Made by a program: the position numbers and the translations under genes. DNA of 64,000 nt from Blasia pusilla. Taxonomy: Eukaryota > Marchantiophyta > Marchantiopsida > Blasiales. Where the stretch lies: the NCBI GenBank assembly GCA_050084515.1, contig CM114272.1, positions 51,150,001-51,214,000 of the forward strand. The letters run 5' to 3'. The notes under the pieces were generated by a model. It ran no database searches, was not told the DNA's origin, and was given only the letters and a program-made list of their open reading frames with translations. This document shows positions 35,101 through 42,907 of the stretch, piece by piece; within the stretch, counting starts at the first letter, position 1, and the number at the start of each line of letters is the position of its first letter.

Positions 35101-36829
35101 ACAAGGGTTTCTCATCTTGCAAACTCTGCATTGGAAATGCAGGATCAACATCATCTTTCTGCAAATGACTTCCCTCGAGCTTAGGAGTTACAGATCCCTC
35201 ACAACCCAATAAATGGCTACATAGGGCTACTTCTTCCGGTGGCTTCCGGCTAAACCCTTTCAAAAAGTTTCTCTTGCTTGCTGTCTCATCAACCAGGTTC
35301 CGAAAATGCTTCCGCATGGTGGCCACTACTTTGCTATCCATCCCGCCACCATCAAGACCCACTGTTGGTATGATCTCTTTTGGACGCAGAAACCCCACAT
35401 ATTCTCGTAGCTCATCATAGTTTGAATGTTCACTATAAGGAACGAGGTGAATCTCAAAAGGCCCCTTCTTTCGGACAGAAAACGTCTTCTTCTTTAATTC
35501 ATATGTCCATCCTGTGGGTACAAAGCCCACCACCCTCCTATATCCTTTTTCTCTCATGGCTCTCTCCATATTGACAAAATTAGGTCGGAAGTAGGGCCAT
35601 GTCTCTCCCAAGAAACTCCACTGCACCACGTGAACATTCGTCGCCTCTGGATTTGTTGTGAACACTCCAAAGTCTTTCAAACCCAAACACTTTAAGAGAG
35701 AAAACTTCTTCTCTGTGACATAAATCAAACAACCGCAGCGCCTGGCCACTGCTGTGAGAATCTTCTCTTTCCCTATCACATATGTTGAAATGAGGAAGAG
35801 TGTGTCTCCTTTATTTGCTGCGGGATGCTGCTCAGAATTGCTCCCATCCAACAATTCCTCACCCTCCCCATTCTCAACCCTACTCTTCCTTGGCGATCCA
35901 CCTCCTTCTTCCATGTCTAAGATTCCCACAATTGAAAACCGGCTGACACATTCTTCTCCTCCAAGGATCAGTTCTTCCCTACTGCGCTGGGCTATCTTCT
36001 CATCACATTCCAAGTCCTCCACTTCTTCATCCGAGTGATCCCCTACTTCTACCATGGCAGTGTCATCTTCATCCCTGGACGCAGGTATCTCAGAAGAATC
36101 TGTCCCCATCAGCCGTTCAACAGTCTCAGCAACATACTCCACCGACTCCTGCTGTGATGGGAACACGAATTTGGGATTGCAGTAAGTGGTGTCCAGAAAC
36201 ACCGCATCGGCACCCACATAGTCACACAGAGAGGCATCAGACTTCATGAAAGGGGCGTATCTCATGTCACCACAGTGCACATACCTGAGCTCATGCCCTC
36301 CACCCTCTCCCGGAACTCTGAACAGAAACTGGACCGCCCCTGGACAGTGGTTTGCATCCACCAGAGAGACCTCACACCCATCTATGACGACAGGTTTGCC
36401 CATGGGAAGGGGGATCACCAACACTTCTGGCACCTGCAGAGACGCCTTCACCAGATGAGCTGTAACTTCTGAGCAGAACACCAAACCTTTCTTCCACAGA
36501 TTCGTCAGCCCTGTGTAGTGATCGCTGTGAAAATGCGACAGGAAGTATGTCACCGACCAGGGCCCGGCGTTTCTGAACCCATCGACGATGAAGCGGGTGT
36601 TGGGTATGCGCTTCACGGCGGGAAAATTCGAGGGGAAAGCAAACAGAGAGTCGGTGGGGAGCTCCAATTCAGCATTGCCAGAAGCTCCATGCGCCACACT
36701 GGAGGTAGTGTCGTGGCCACTGTCACTCAATTCAGCAGGATTCAAGGATTGCAAGGCTTGACTGTACAGGGGGAGCGAGTCTATCGCCAGAGACTCACTC
36801 CTGCCCAAAAGGTCTACAGATGCAGCCAT
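14762..36829 (-). CDS. LIG6: DNA ligase 6 (nuclease-ligase fusion), 20 exons
   Basis: Exons in transcription order: 36829-33754, 33527-33410, 33045-32964, 32652-32550, 32167-32071, 31702-31600, 30946-30812, 30390-30343, 24692-24595, 24405-24340, 24112-23953, 23853-23743, 23486-23437, 22972-22938, 17116-17055, 16813-16652, 16491-16403, 15676-15577, 15407-15290, 14985-14762. They sum to 5,037 nt, 1,678 codons plus TAA, with no frame conflict. Every intron is GT-AG except the one after 16403 (GC-AG). The product joins an SNM1/Artemis-like nuclease to an ATP-dependent DNA ligase; plant LIG6 proteins share this plan and act in nuclear DNA break repair and seed longevity. It is somewhat longer than flowering-plant LIG6 as I recall it (about 1,400 residues). 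The start is the first ATG of an open frame that runs straight into the nuclease domain. Two copia elements enlarge the gene to 22 kb without touching exons, so it is probably functional. Confidence 0.93.
17247..17882 (-). repeat. 3' LTR of element A
   Basis: It has the same length as the 5' LTR and differs at two visible bases (near 17702 and 17733). It is preceded on the minus strand by a purine-rich AAGTGGGAG tract (about 17883-17891) serving as polypurine tract. Its outer end meets the target-site duplication at 17242-17246. Confidence 0.93.
17890..18451 (-). CDS. RNase H end of element A polyprotein
   Basis: The minus-strand frame (17890-18486) has the copia RNase H: HWRCVKRVLRYLKGT, GFTDASWGDDPDNSRST, SKQQTSVALSTTEAELMAA, NPVHHPRTKHINI and VEYCPTEDMTADVLTKAL. 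Its first residues (before HW) come from the inverted segment. No frame change lies within it, but it is separated from its own RT by the inversion. Confidence 0.88.
18452..21049 (+). pseudogene. Inverted protease-integrase-RT segment of element A
   Basis: On the plus strand the segment starts CYDKDLFCEF, the residues that should follow Gag's DSGATAHT. It runs through LYVPEFTKNLVSV, integrase (HSDVWG, RSDGGKEY, QNGVAERLNRT) and RT (CKWVFKIKRG, YKARLVAKGFNQ, LDVETAFLNGDL, LKKALYGLKQAPRSWY, YVDD), and ends TRPDISYAV. A TAA stop lies at 18718-18720. Frame changes occur near 19400 (FWG region) and near 20220. Both ends join minus-strand parts of the same element where the protein breaks off, so this is an internal inversion. 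Confidence 0.9.
21050..21959 (-). CDS. Gag and protease start of element A
   Basis: The open frame starts at the ATG within the primer-binding site (MGPQGMISGN). It contains the copia Gag core (FDGTNYRHWSFQMKLVL, LRDESLAWRVWQILQ, LPPRFNTIIKIL). The zinc knuckle CYTCREKGHLSPQC is intact. It ends in the protease active site FLDSGATAHT. The annotated open frame continues to 20982, but the residues after AHT are read from the inverted segment. The Gag would package the element RNA. The protease is cut off by the inversion. Confidence 0.88.
21950..21963 (-). promoter_or_regulatory. Anticodon-arm primer-binding site of element A
   Basis: The minus-strand sequence GGTTATGGGCCCAC directly follows the LTR. 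It is complementary to the anticodon arm of plant initiator tRNA-Met, including its CAU anticodon. The ATG at 21959-21957 inside it is the gag start codon. Half-tRNA priming of this kind is established for Drosophila copia and yeast Ty5. Confidence 0.85.
21964..22599 (-). repeat. 5' LTR of element A
   Basis: It begins TGTTGTAAAAC at 22599 and ends CTAAAA at 21964, next to the primer-binding site, so its termini are TG...AA, not TG...CA. A TATA-like TGTATATAACC lies at 22394-22404 on the minus strand. The half nearest gag contains three copies of a 22-bp unit with AACCACTCAGGTTAG (plus strand). A telomere-like TTTAGGGTTTTTAGGG stretch is present near 22427-22448. Confidence 0.93.
22938..33527 (-). 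CDS. LIG6: LIG6 exons 2-14: ligase DNA-binding and adenylation parts
   Basis: Exons 2-8 (33527-30343) encode the ligase N-terminal DNA-binding domain: LALSPDDVLPAVYL, DLNIGGSIVSTAV, RACREKEMKYIVRTL, MRIGAMMKTVLSALAQ and the 16-codon exon 8, EAALAVVEAYNFLPNL. Exons 9-14 encode the adenylation core. It includes the active-site KYDG (Lys1309, codon split between exons 10 and 11), RNCEDTTGRFPD (motif III), IIDAE (motif IIIa) and VCVFVFDMMYAN. Intron 8 holds element B and intron 14 holds element A. Exons 13 (50 nt), 14 (35 nt) and 8 (48 nt) are so short that gene finders may miss them. Confidence 0.92.
24748..25429 (+). repeat. 5' LTR of element B
   Basis: It has the same length as 29537-30218. 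It carries a TATA box GTATATAATG near 24972-24981 and ends TTCTCA. A long frame joined to gag opens inside it at the ATG of 25359. Telomere-like TTAGGGTTAG occurs near 24893-24904. Confidence 0.93.
25430..25444 (+). promoter_or_regulatory. Anticodon-arm primer-binding site of element B
   Basis: GGTTATGGGCCCACC follows the LTR with no gap. Its reverse complement equals 15 nt of the anticodon arm of plant initiator tRNA-Met as I know that tRNA. The ATG at 25434-25436 pairs with the CAU anticodon and is in frame with gag. Confidence 0.87.
25434..26394 (+). pseudogene. Gag of element B, frameshifted
   Basis: The first frame (to 25796) reads MGPPQTFLLSDFSSVEKLDG and NYREWSRTMMDILMLKGLW. A shift near 25660 moves the product to the frame 25666-26394 (WEIWSKLKSLNKESAL, LLLSSLPPRFDTMV, zinc knuckle CYICAEKGHLARNC). 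The zinc ligands are intact. The protein ends at the protease site, where WWVDS is followed by a one-base loss. Confidence 0.87.
26331..27319 (+). pseudogene. Protease and integrase of element B, frameshifted
   Basis: The protease DSGAT motif is broken near 26343, where a G is missing. A second break near 26540 (ADYIK to NLLSVKKLLEAG) is an A-run loss. The integrase frame 26504-27319 has WHCRLGHLSEHS and FCEACVQGKAH (zinc ligands). It also has catalytic-Asp regions HSDVCG and RSDGGGEY, and QNGVAERLNRT with the Glu. It stops at EQLS (27317-27319), one base out of frame with the next part. Confidence 0.88.
27316..29529 (+). CDS. Integrase end, reverse transcriptase and RNase H of element B
   Basis: This 737-codon uninterrupted frame starts MTANYLRNISPTAALKN, the integrase C-terminal part. 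RT follows with CKWVFRIKRGPKNEILKYKA, FAPVARYGSIRVLLALAA, MDVKTAFLNGEL, LKKALYGLKQAPRCWYEKM and catalytic YVDD. RNase H has GFSDASWGDDTDERRST, LSTTEAEYMAL, VDNKGSIALSKNPVHHPRTK and YCPTENMAADVLTKPL. The catalytic residues I can place are present. Its ATG overlaps the stop of the previous frame (ATGA), which I read as the site of a one-base loss, not a real start. Confidence 0.9.
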   Translation: MTANYLRNISPTAALKNVTPEECWSGKKPDISRLKVFGCVGYALTPDTQRRKLDTKADKYIFVGYEEGLKGYMLYNPRTCKAIRSNDVTFDEKSFWKDSEHKESMVTRVMPVITSVVTPVNIPVVSNSHQDADKEEVSKDTLAECSGGLDTCTQGVREEDHVENDQPMKVYQSRSAAKQVLEAHESTEGVIKEILEQRRSGRISKPVERLGINEAHSIEAGVVEPNSLSKAMSRNDSKQWEQAVAEEKVSLEKNETWKFVDLPPGRKTIGCKWVFRIKRGPKNEILKYKARLVAKGFNQEAGLDYQETFAPVARYGSIRVLLALAAQHNWEVEQMDVKTAFLNGELKEEIYMEVPDGYTHPGKVCLLKKALYGLKQAPRCWYEKMDAYLIRKGFQRSNADQGVYSLDSTMYIALYVDDLLMLGGSLDTLKRVKKDLCRNFEMVDLGPAKWLLGIQIERNREESWIRLSQEKYIESILIRYNMQDCKPVSTPLDPGCKLSKDMGISTEKVDNLQALYQSAVGSLMFAMVCTRADLAYPVGVLVRYTSKPTIEHWKCLKRVLRYLRGTTRTYLEYRHQENGPILEGFSDASWGDDTDERRSTSGYVFLLSGGVISWCSKKQRTVALSTTEAEYMALSLAAQEVIWLRSLLNDLGYEQMTPTSLQVDNKGSIALSKNPVHHPRTKHIDIKHHFVREMIGREISLVYCPTENMAADVLTKPLSQDKHRKCISMMGITLNSH
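29537..30218 (+). repeat. 3' LTR of element B
   Basis: It starts TGTTGAAATT right after the polypurine tract AAGAGGGAG (29528-29536) and ends TTCTCA. Three visible differences from the 5' LTR lie in its first 45 bp, apart from the terminal T. Confidence 0.93.
33754..36829 (-). CDS. LIG6: LIG6 exon 1: beta-CASP nuclease, PIP box, UBA-like part
   Basis: This 1,025-codon exon is uninterrupted. Metallo-beta-lactamase motifs are HFHSDH (residues 99-104), DANHCPGA (158-165), HCGDMR (185-190) and DTTY (213-216). The beta-CASP part has LISTYVIGKEKIL and the C-terminal motif VPYSEHSNYDEL, followed by FLRPKEIIPTVG. A low-complexity linker carries QSSILNFF (from residue 806, 34414-34391), an exact QxxIxxFF PCNA-interaction pattern. 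A helical segment like UBA domains follows (LDGNLSKELAHRLLEKANG). The exon ends in GCATG|GTGAGC, phase 1. Family knowledge: these nucleases trim DNA ends or crosslinks; which activity LIG6 uses is not shown by sequence. Confidence 0.93.
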
Positions 36830-37161
36830 GACAAGTGCAGCCCATGTTCAACTACCAATCAATTCCTGCAGCACCTCCACCTCCACCTCCGCCTTTTATC
36901 GACCTTCATCCTCCACCACCACCAGGCCAATCTCCTGCACTCACAACTGAATGGTCTGTCTGGCCAATTGAGTGGAGCACACTTCAAGCGCTCTTATGCT
37001 TCTACCTCCTGCAACAACCGCTGCAAATGCTATTCTCCCACCCACCCAACACCACCTCTCCCTCAACTGCAGCTACCAATTTGGATAGGCGTAATGGGGT
37101 GAAGAATTCAAAACCTCTAGGAAGAAATTCAGCTTCAGATCTTCGCAATGGTCAAAGGACT

Positions 37162-37195
<34 letters not shown>

Positions 37196-37600
37196 CACCC
37201 AATCCAATTCAAACTCTGTTGAGCTCAGGTCAGGGGATTCACATAATCCTATTCGAAGGTTTGAGTCAAGCGCGGAAGTTGCTTGTTTTAATTCTTGTTT
37301 GGTTTTGTGGACTCAGGGCTTCCCAGTGTTTCCACATCTATCTCTCTCTCTCTCTCTCTCTCTTCGCCCCTAACGAGTCTCCGACTGCAGCTGCCCGCCA
37401 GCGTGGCAGCCTCGCTGGAGTCTGGACTCGCTGCTTTTATGCCCTAGGAGGAGGAAGCACAACACCTGTCGTATTAAGGTGTCACGCTTCCCTGCCTACG
37501 TGGAGAGCTTTGTGGATTGCGGAGGTGGAGGGAACCAAGGACACCAACTCTGTAATTAGTGAAGTTATGTTTTAAGGAACTTGAGTTAGGTTTCAGGGGT
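36830..37600 (-). promoter_or_regulatory. LIG6 upstream region with GA/CT tracts
   Basis: On the minus strand the first 100 bp upstream of the LIG6 ATG are rich in GGAGGT-type repeats. Two GA microsatellites follow (37165-37193 and 37341-37363). GA-rich tracts are common in plant core promoters and 5' leaders, so promoter function is likely but inferred. On the plus strand the same DNA keeps a proline-rich open frame of about 110 codons (36835-37164). Confidence 0.45.
37165..37193. repeat. (CT)14 microsatellite upstream of LIG6
   Basis: Uninterrupted CT repeat on the plus strand (GA on the LIG6 strand). A second similar tract lies at 37341-37363. Confidence 0.95.
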
Positions 37601-38470
37601 TTTTTTTTTTTCCTCCTCCTCCCATAGGGTATGGCATCGAAATTCGCCACTCTATGGTTCCCCATGGATGAATTCCTCGAGGGGTAGTTTAATTTTGTAG
37701 CCCATTTTAATGGTCTACAAGCATGACCACCCCCTTCGGATGAAAAAAAAAGTAAATTTGTTAATTTATTGACAATCTTGTGTTCTAGTGGCATATGCAC
37801 TTTGGATTAATAGTATGAACTAATTTGGACCTTATCGAACTAGTATGCGGCCATAGTCGTGTTTAAGAATGGTAGAGAATGATGATAATTAGGAATAGTT
37901 AATCTAGGAAAGGGCATTTTGTATTATAGGGCTCTTTAACTTCCAATAAGATCGTTGGAAATTAATTTAGGAGTTTAAATCATTCAATTACAGAGTAATG
38001 ATGGGTTGTTCAAAATTACCCATCACTGTCTTGGTACCTAGTGAAATATGCCCTCAAATCTTAGCCAACTCACTCCTTAGATATAGACACTAAGTCTCCA
38101 CATTATTTAGGACTTAAGAGCTTAGATCATTGAAGTTATATTGAAGCTTGTATTAAGTGTTTTCTTAAAGCATTTTGCTTCAACCATAATTTATTATATT
38201 GACATCCATAAAAGCTCCCATTATTTTTAGACCCTAATCACTAAATTACGTTGAATCGTCGTTGATTCTAACGGTTTCCTTTACGATGGATTGCCTTGTA
38301 AAAGAATGCTTCTTTATCGTGCATACATCTTGTGACAATATATTATAACATACCATCTTCTTTAGAAACTTTGTCCTTCACATAGTATTGGTTAAATCAT
38401 CAAATATTTAGATCATGCATATAAAAACTCCATTTGTGAATGGTTAGATTTACTAAATTCCATCCTCTAA
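37600..38470. other. No gene recognised
   Basis: AT-rich sequence after a T run at about 37600-37612. I see no domain, repeat or RNA gene in it. Confidence 0.5.
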
Positions 38471-38599
38471 TTGTCCCAAATTACTAAATTTTATCCCCAA
38501 AGTCCTCAAAGATAGAACAATAGGATTAGTCCTCTTTATGGGTATCACTGCTCTTGGTTCTAGCAAGACATTTTTCATTAACTTCACGTGTGAGCATTG

Positions 38600-40321
38600 A
38601 AGTGTCATGCACATACACATTGCTACACAACCCACATCGTTGGCCACATCTACACACCACACAACACAGATCTTCCTAACACATGGGTCGGTCCATCCAT
38701 AAACCAAACAAACTCATACATATACATCGAGACCCCACAACCGCCCCCCTAGTTGGCAGATGGGTCCCCCTAACTCCAAATAGCACACACATATGTACCC
38801 AACATGATCTAATATCTTCTACACATCTAGCACCATCGGTGCCCTCGTCCCCGCAACACTGCAACACTGCAAATAATTGCCGTGTTGATCCCTCCGATGA
38901 GATCTAACACTCTCGTATCCTACTCCAAACGCTGCCACACTACACGTGTGATACCCAAAGATATGAAGTCTCCACCCCAAGAGCACAACCATCACCTAAC
39001 TGTGTTTGCTCCAAGACACAAGCATGGCTCCACGCCTGCCTCACAAGCTCGTCTGCACTCCACGCAACTCAACACTCATCCCCAACAATGATAAAGAAGC
39101 TCTGCACCATGGGAAGAGACACCCACCCTGGCATGTCTCTCCGTGGGACTATCCATTATAGAAATGTCCTTCCACATACGTGCTTCTCTCCCCAAACTCT
39201 CTTGATCAGCTAACACCATCTATGAATACTGCCAATATGGTCAGCGTATCCTCACGTGGTTGACCACCACTACCCCCTACAAACTCCATCAGTAGATGGC
39301 TCATCCGTCCATCATCTAATTGCCACCCTGGCTGATAAGAAATCGTCTCCTCCAAAAAATGCAAGAGAAAATCCATGGGGTACAACACTGTGCTCCCTAC
39401 CAACACATCATATGACTCTACCGGTGTCGTAATCGCCCGAGTGTGTACTATCGTACTATCTGTGCGACTCATGCTCTAGCTGAAGTCTAACCACCAACTC
39501 CTATCCAGTCATGTACTACGTGGGTGATACACCCCCAATAGAAGTCTATATGTAGAAGGTACAAGGCTCAATGTCGCCTTTCTATAACCCCAATGCCAAA
39601 CACGCCGCCTTCCCCAACATCAGGGGATGCGCTCCTTAATCAAGTAGGACGCAATCCGGATGGTATACCATATGTGTGGGACTAACCAAGCGAAACACTC
39701 ATGCTCGCTTATCCAACAACACTACACCTGGTGTAATCATTGCTCACTCTATCGCTGGCCGAGCTGGCATATCTACCAACTTCGCCGTCGTAGCATGCTA
39801 TGACTCAGTGGGGGATGCCTCGAGCACCTGCTCCAAAGGCAAGTCCACCACCTCCTCAATTACCTCTTAAGGATAGATAGTCACCTCTCCACGCTCACAC
39901 AACAAGGCGGCCAGCCTGAACACCTCCGCTAGTCCGACTCCCACCATCGCCAACTCCACGGTGGAAAAAACGGAACCTAGCTCACCCTAGTGGCCACCTC
40001 CAACAACGTGGTCGACATTAGCTCCACCCAAGCCGGCGTAGGATTCGTCTCTCCAACTCCTTGTGACCTTGACGCACATGTCCCACCCGTGGGCACTACT
40101 AGTTGTCAAGGCACCATCAACAATGTGTGAAGTGCCTCCAACAACGTGAACGATTAGAGGACCCTGGCCTACCGCCCATCGGTCCCTTCTTGTGGGTCAA
40201 TCTCAACCCCACCTCTCGATGGCTCGATTACTCTTGCAACATCTCAAATCACCACCGCAACAATCTCAACCTGAGCCGCACTACACATAAATCCCATACC
40301 AACAAAATCTTTACCAGGATC
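38600..40321 (-). mobile_element. Deletion derivative E1 of the methyltransferase gypsy family
   Basis: Read on the minus strand, the segment has gag-to-protease sequence homologous to that at 45400-46500. The protease pieces are PLMLGKAACLALGL near 39640-39600 and DVLVGSTVLYPMDF with ETISYQPGWQLDDGR at 39422-39310. It then reaches methyltransferase motif I, RVLDLIGGINTA (38915-38880). It then jumps to the family's 3' end: TTTGGAGTTAGGGGG and the polypurine-like AACTAGGGGGGCGG near 38748-38780, and a partial LTR. So most of the methyltransferase, RT and integrase are missing. The frames carry stops. Confidence 0.65.
39206..39472 (-). pseudogene. Gypsy aspartic protease fragment (E1)
   Basis: The frame contains RAITTPVESYDVLVGST, VLYPMDFLLHFLEE and PGWQLDDGRMSHL. 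These correspond to the C-terminal half of the retropepsin domain that precedes the methyltransferase in this gypsy family; the same VLYPMGFSLDYWEE pattern is at 48860 on the plus strand. The N-terminal active-site part upstream has a stop in place of the Thr/Ser of D-T/S-G-A. Confidence 0.6.
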
Positions 40322-40633
40322 TGTAGAAAATTGCTAAAGAAGCATAACTGGTGGGAAACGGCTCTCACACTCACACACCACCATGGAGAATGAAATTTGC
40401 AATGAGAGAATGAGTGGAGGCTGGTCCCCTTCTCAATTATATAGGGTATGTACAAGCAACCCTAACCCTAACCTTATCCATAGTCTCGAGTTAGACTAAT
40501 TGTGATTAACTAACCCTAGTTAAGATAATCGCGCTTAATTGACTAACCAAGATTAAGCTTCCCTACTTCATGTAAGTAACAAATGTAGCAATTTAGATGT
40601 TTCATGAACTTGACTGTAACTCAATGTTCAATA
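40322..40633 (-). repeat. 3' LTR of element D (312 bp)
   Basis: Homologous along its length to the LTR at 6421-6732 and of equal length. It starts TATTGAA and ends CTACA, and it includes the telomere-like CCCTAACCCTAACC block. Confidence 0.85.
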
Positions 40634-41512
40634 CTCCCCTTCAAGCTCATCTCGATATCTCTAACGCCTAAATCATTTCTAAACATCTCAAACTTATCTT
40701 TAGACAATGCCTTTGTAAAGATGTCAACTATTTGCTGATCTGTAGCTATATACACAAGATCAATATCTCCTGCAAGTACTTTCTCTCTGATAAAATGATA
40801 GTGCACCTCAACATGCTTTGTACAAGCATGAAACTCAAGGTTATTAGCAAGCTTGATGCTACTAATATTGTCTGCATATATTACACTAGGTCTTAAGTTA
40901 CTAACATCAATCTCAACAAGTAATCAATGAAGCCACACTGCCTCACATGTTGCATTGGTTGCTCCTCTGTACTCAGCCTCTATTGAAGATAAAGCAACTG
41001 TAGATTGATTCTTTGAAGCCAAACTTATAGTGGCGCTTCCCAAAGTAAATGAATAACCAGATGTGGAGTGTCGCTCAAACATGCTTTTTGCCCAATCAGC
41101 ATTTGTGAATCCCTGTAATTGAAAACTTGGAGAAGGTTCAAATTGAAGCCCAAATTGAATAAAGAATTTCACATAGCGCATAATCCTTCTCACAACATCA
41201 AGGTGAGGTTTTCGAGGTGCTTGCATAAATTGGCTCACTAGGCCAACTGCATAGCTCAAATCTAGAGTGGTTATAGTTAGATAGATCAAACTTCCAACCA
41301 TGCGTCTGTACATATTAGAATCTGCAAGCAACTCTCCTTCATCCACTTTTAGCTTCACACTCTGGTCCAAAGGTGTAGAGATTGGCTTACAAGCCGTCAT
41401 ACCATATTTTGAAAGCATGTGAAGAGCATATTATCGTTGTAGTAACCACATGCTCTCTCCAATCTTGATAAACTCAGCACCAAGGAAGTACTTGAGTTCT
41501 CCCAAGTCCTTG
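40322..41512 (-). mobile_element. Ty1/copia element D, 5'-truncated (same family as C)
   Basis: The minus-strand order is the RT-RNase H connection, RNase H, a polypurine tract (GAAGGGGAG, 40634-40642) and a 312-bp LTR (40322-40633). RNase H includes PISTPLDQSVKLKVDEGE, GFTNADWAKSMFERHSTSGY, SKNQSTVALSSIEAEYRG and, in frame 40621-40806, HYHFIREKVLAGDIDL and DIFTKALSKDKF. The copy begins abruptly at 41512 in sequence also present in element C near 2630. It interrupts an LTR of the gypsy family. Confidence 0.85.
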
Positions 41513-41821
41513 TCGTGCGCATACACATCGCTATACAACAAACATCGTTGATCACATCCACACAACACAACACCGATCTTCCCCACATACGAGTAGATCC
41601 ACACATGTACATAAATCAACTCATACATATACATGCAGATCATACAACAAAAATAACGAGTAGTAAAAATGACACACCCGGCCTAAAACTCCACTCCTCA
41701 ATCTATATCGGCATATCGAGCCTCGTCCATCCTACGCTATCAAGGAATCCGGACGCTAACACCCTAGCTAGTCCTATCTCACACACATACAAGAGAGGTG
41801 CTTTAACGGCCCAACATGAGA

Positions 41822-41845
41822 AAGATGGCTTGGTAAAGCCATCTT
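41822..41845 (-). other. Perfect stem-loop downstream of LTR TATA box
   Basis: Ten-bp arms aagatggctt and aagccatctt around a 4-nt loop. On the element's strand it lies just after the TATA box, in the expected transcript leader. Confidence 0.85.
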
Positions 41846-41863
41846 CCTCCCTTATATAGGATT

Positions 41864-41887
41864 GGGAAGAGCCAAAAGGCTCTTCCC
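41864..41887 (-). other. Perfect stem-loop upstream of LTR TATA box
   Basis: Ten-bp arms gggaagagcc and ggctcttccc around an AAAA loop, just upstream of the TATA box on the element's strand. With the stem-loop at 41822-41845 it brackets the TATA box. Confidence 0.85.
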
Positions 41888-42343
41888 CTAAAAATAGCTA
41901 TCCTCATGGTAACCTGCAGGCACAGGTTACTAGGGGCGGGTGACCTGCTCAACAAGTCACCCGATTGTGAAAGACCTCAACAGGAAAGTTGTCAGAAACA
42001 AAGTTCCTAACACAACGGACCTATCCTCAACCTCATCCAACACAGTAGGACAAAGTTATACTCAAAAAAGTCTGCTGGCTCCTATGCCCTATCCACGATA
42101 GATCTCAGCCTATCGGCTACTCAAATGTGACAGTTGTCGTGCACATACACATCACTATACAACATACATCATTGGTCACATCCACACCACACAACACCAA
42201 TCTTTCCCACACACGAGTAGATCCACACATGTACAGAAATCAACGCATATATATACATGGAGATCACACAACCGCCCCCCTAGTTGGTAGTTGGATCCCC
42301 CTAACTCCAAATAGAAAATATCACATCTCCTTGATATGACCTA

Positions 42344-42901
42344 CTACCCTATACACATCTTGGACACATCCATTCGCGTGGGAACTACATCAAGAGGGGG
42401 GGTTAGACATGACATATGCCACCCTCGAGAACAACCATCACATACCAACATGGTGGTTGCATCCCTCGCAGATCCGCACAACATACACCTCAAGCCTGCA
42501 GGTATCATTGCCAAGCTCGGATCCACTGTCCTGTCCACATTCGGAAGATGATATGGCGCACAATTGTGCACATGATCCTTCCAAACCATACCATTCCGTC
42601 CCTCCAACATGAGGACTCCCGTCGGTAATACCTCGTGCACACGTAGGATCGTGCACCTTGCAGTGACATCTAGCATCGTGGGTACCGTCTGCTGTAAATA
42701 CACATAATCTCCAGGATGAAACCTCCTAATCCCTGGACGATAACCTCCTCCATAAATGGTCACGTACCTCAATGTATCTCTATGCTGAGCAATAGCTAAG
42801 TTCTCAAAGGCCATAGGCATAACTCTACGAAAAATCTCCGCCCTCTGAGAACACGCTTGTACCCACACATCTGGATCATCAAGATCTAACACCTCCGCCA
42901 T
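42344..42901 (-). pseudogene. Integrase C-terminal part fused to a PHD finger
   Basis: This 185-codon frame starts AEVLDLDDPDVWVQACSQRA. It passes the integrase C-terminal core RRFHPGDYVYLQ (residues 59-70) and ILRVHEVLPTGVLML. It ends in a zinc finger of PHD type with Cys139, Cys142, Cys154, Cys157, His162, Cys165 and Cys183. The pattern CMLCGSARDA, MLVCDGCSRGWHMSCLTPPL is very close to PHD fingers that read histone H3 tails. The last ligand pair is damaged: the usual WxCPxC is missing. It follows the integrase core frame in the same strand and order, so it is the tail of the gypsy polyprotein. Confidence 0.78.
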
Positions 42902-42907
42902 ATCACA

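Larger units (their letters stand above)
41513..42275 (-). repeat. LTR region L4 of the methyltransferase gypsy family
   Basis: Directly downstream (minus strand) of the integrase/PHD frame are a polypurine-like AACTAGGGGGGCGG (42268-42281) and then sequence ending gatgtgtatgtgcacgac near 42130. A second copy of that end segment sits at 41650-41513. Between them lies a promoter-like core: TATA box CCTATATAAG (41860-41851) flanked by two perfect stem-loops. Element D cuts the far end. The exact LTR limits are uncertain. Confidence 0.6.

Noticed and set aside
36835-37164. Calling the proline-rich frame a gene
   Set aside because: No downstream exon, and it overlaps the repeat-rich LIG6 leader. 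Listed only as a low-interest observation.
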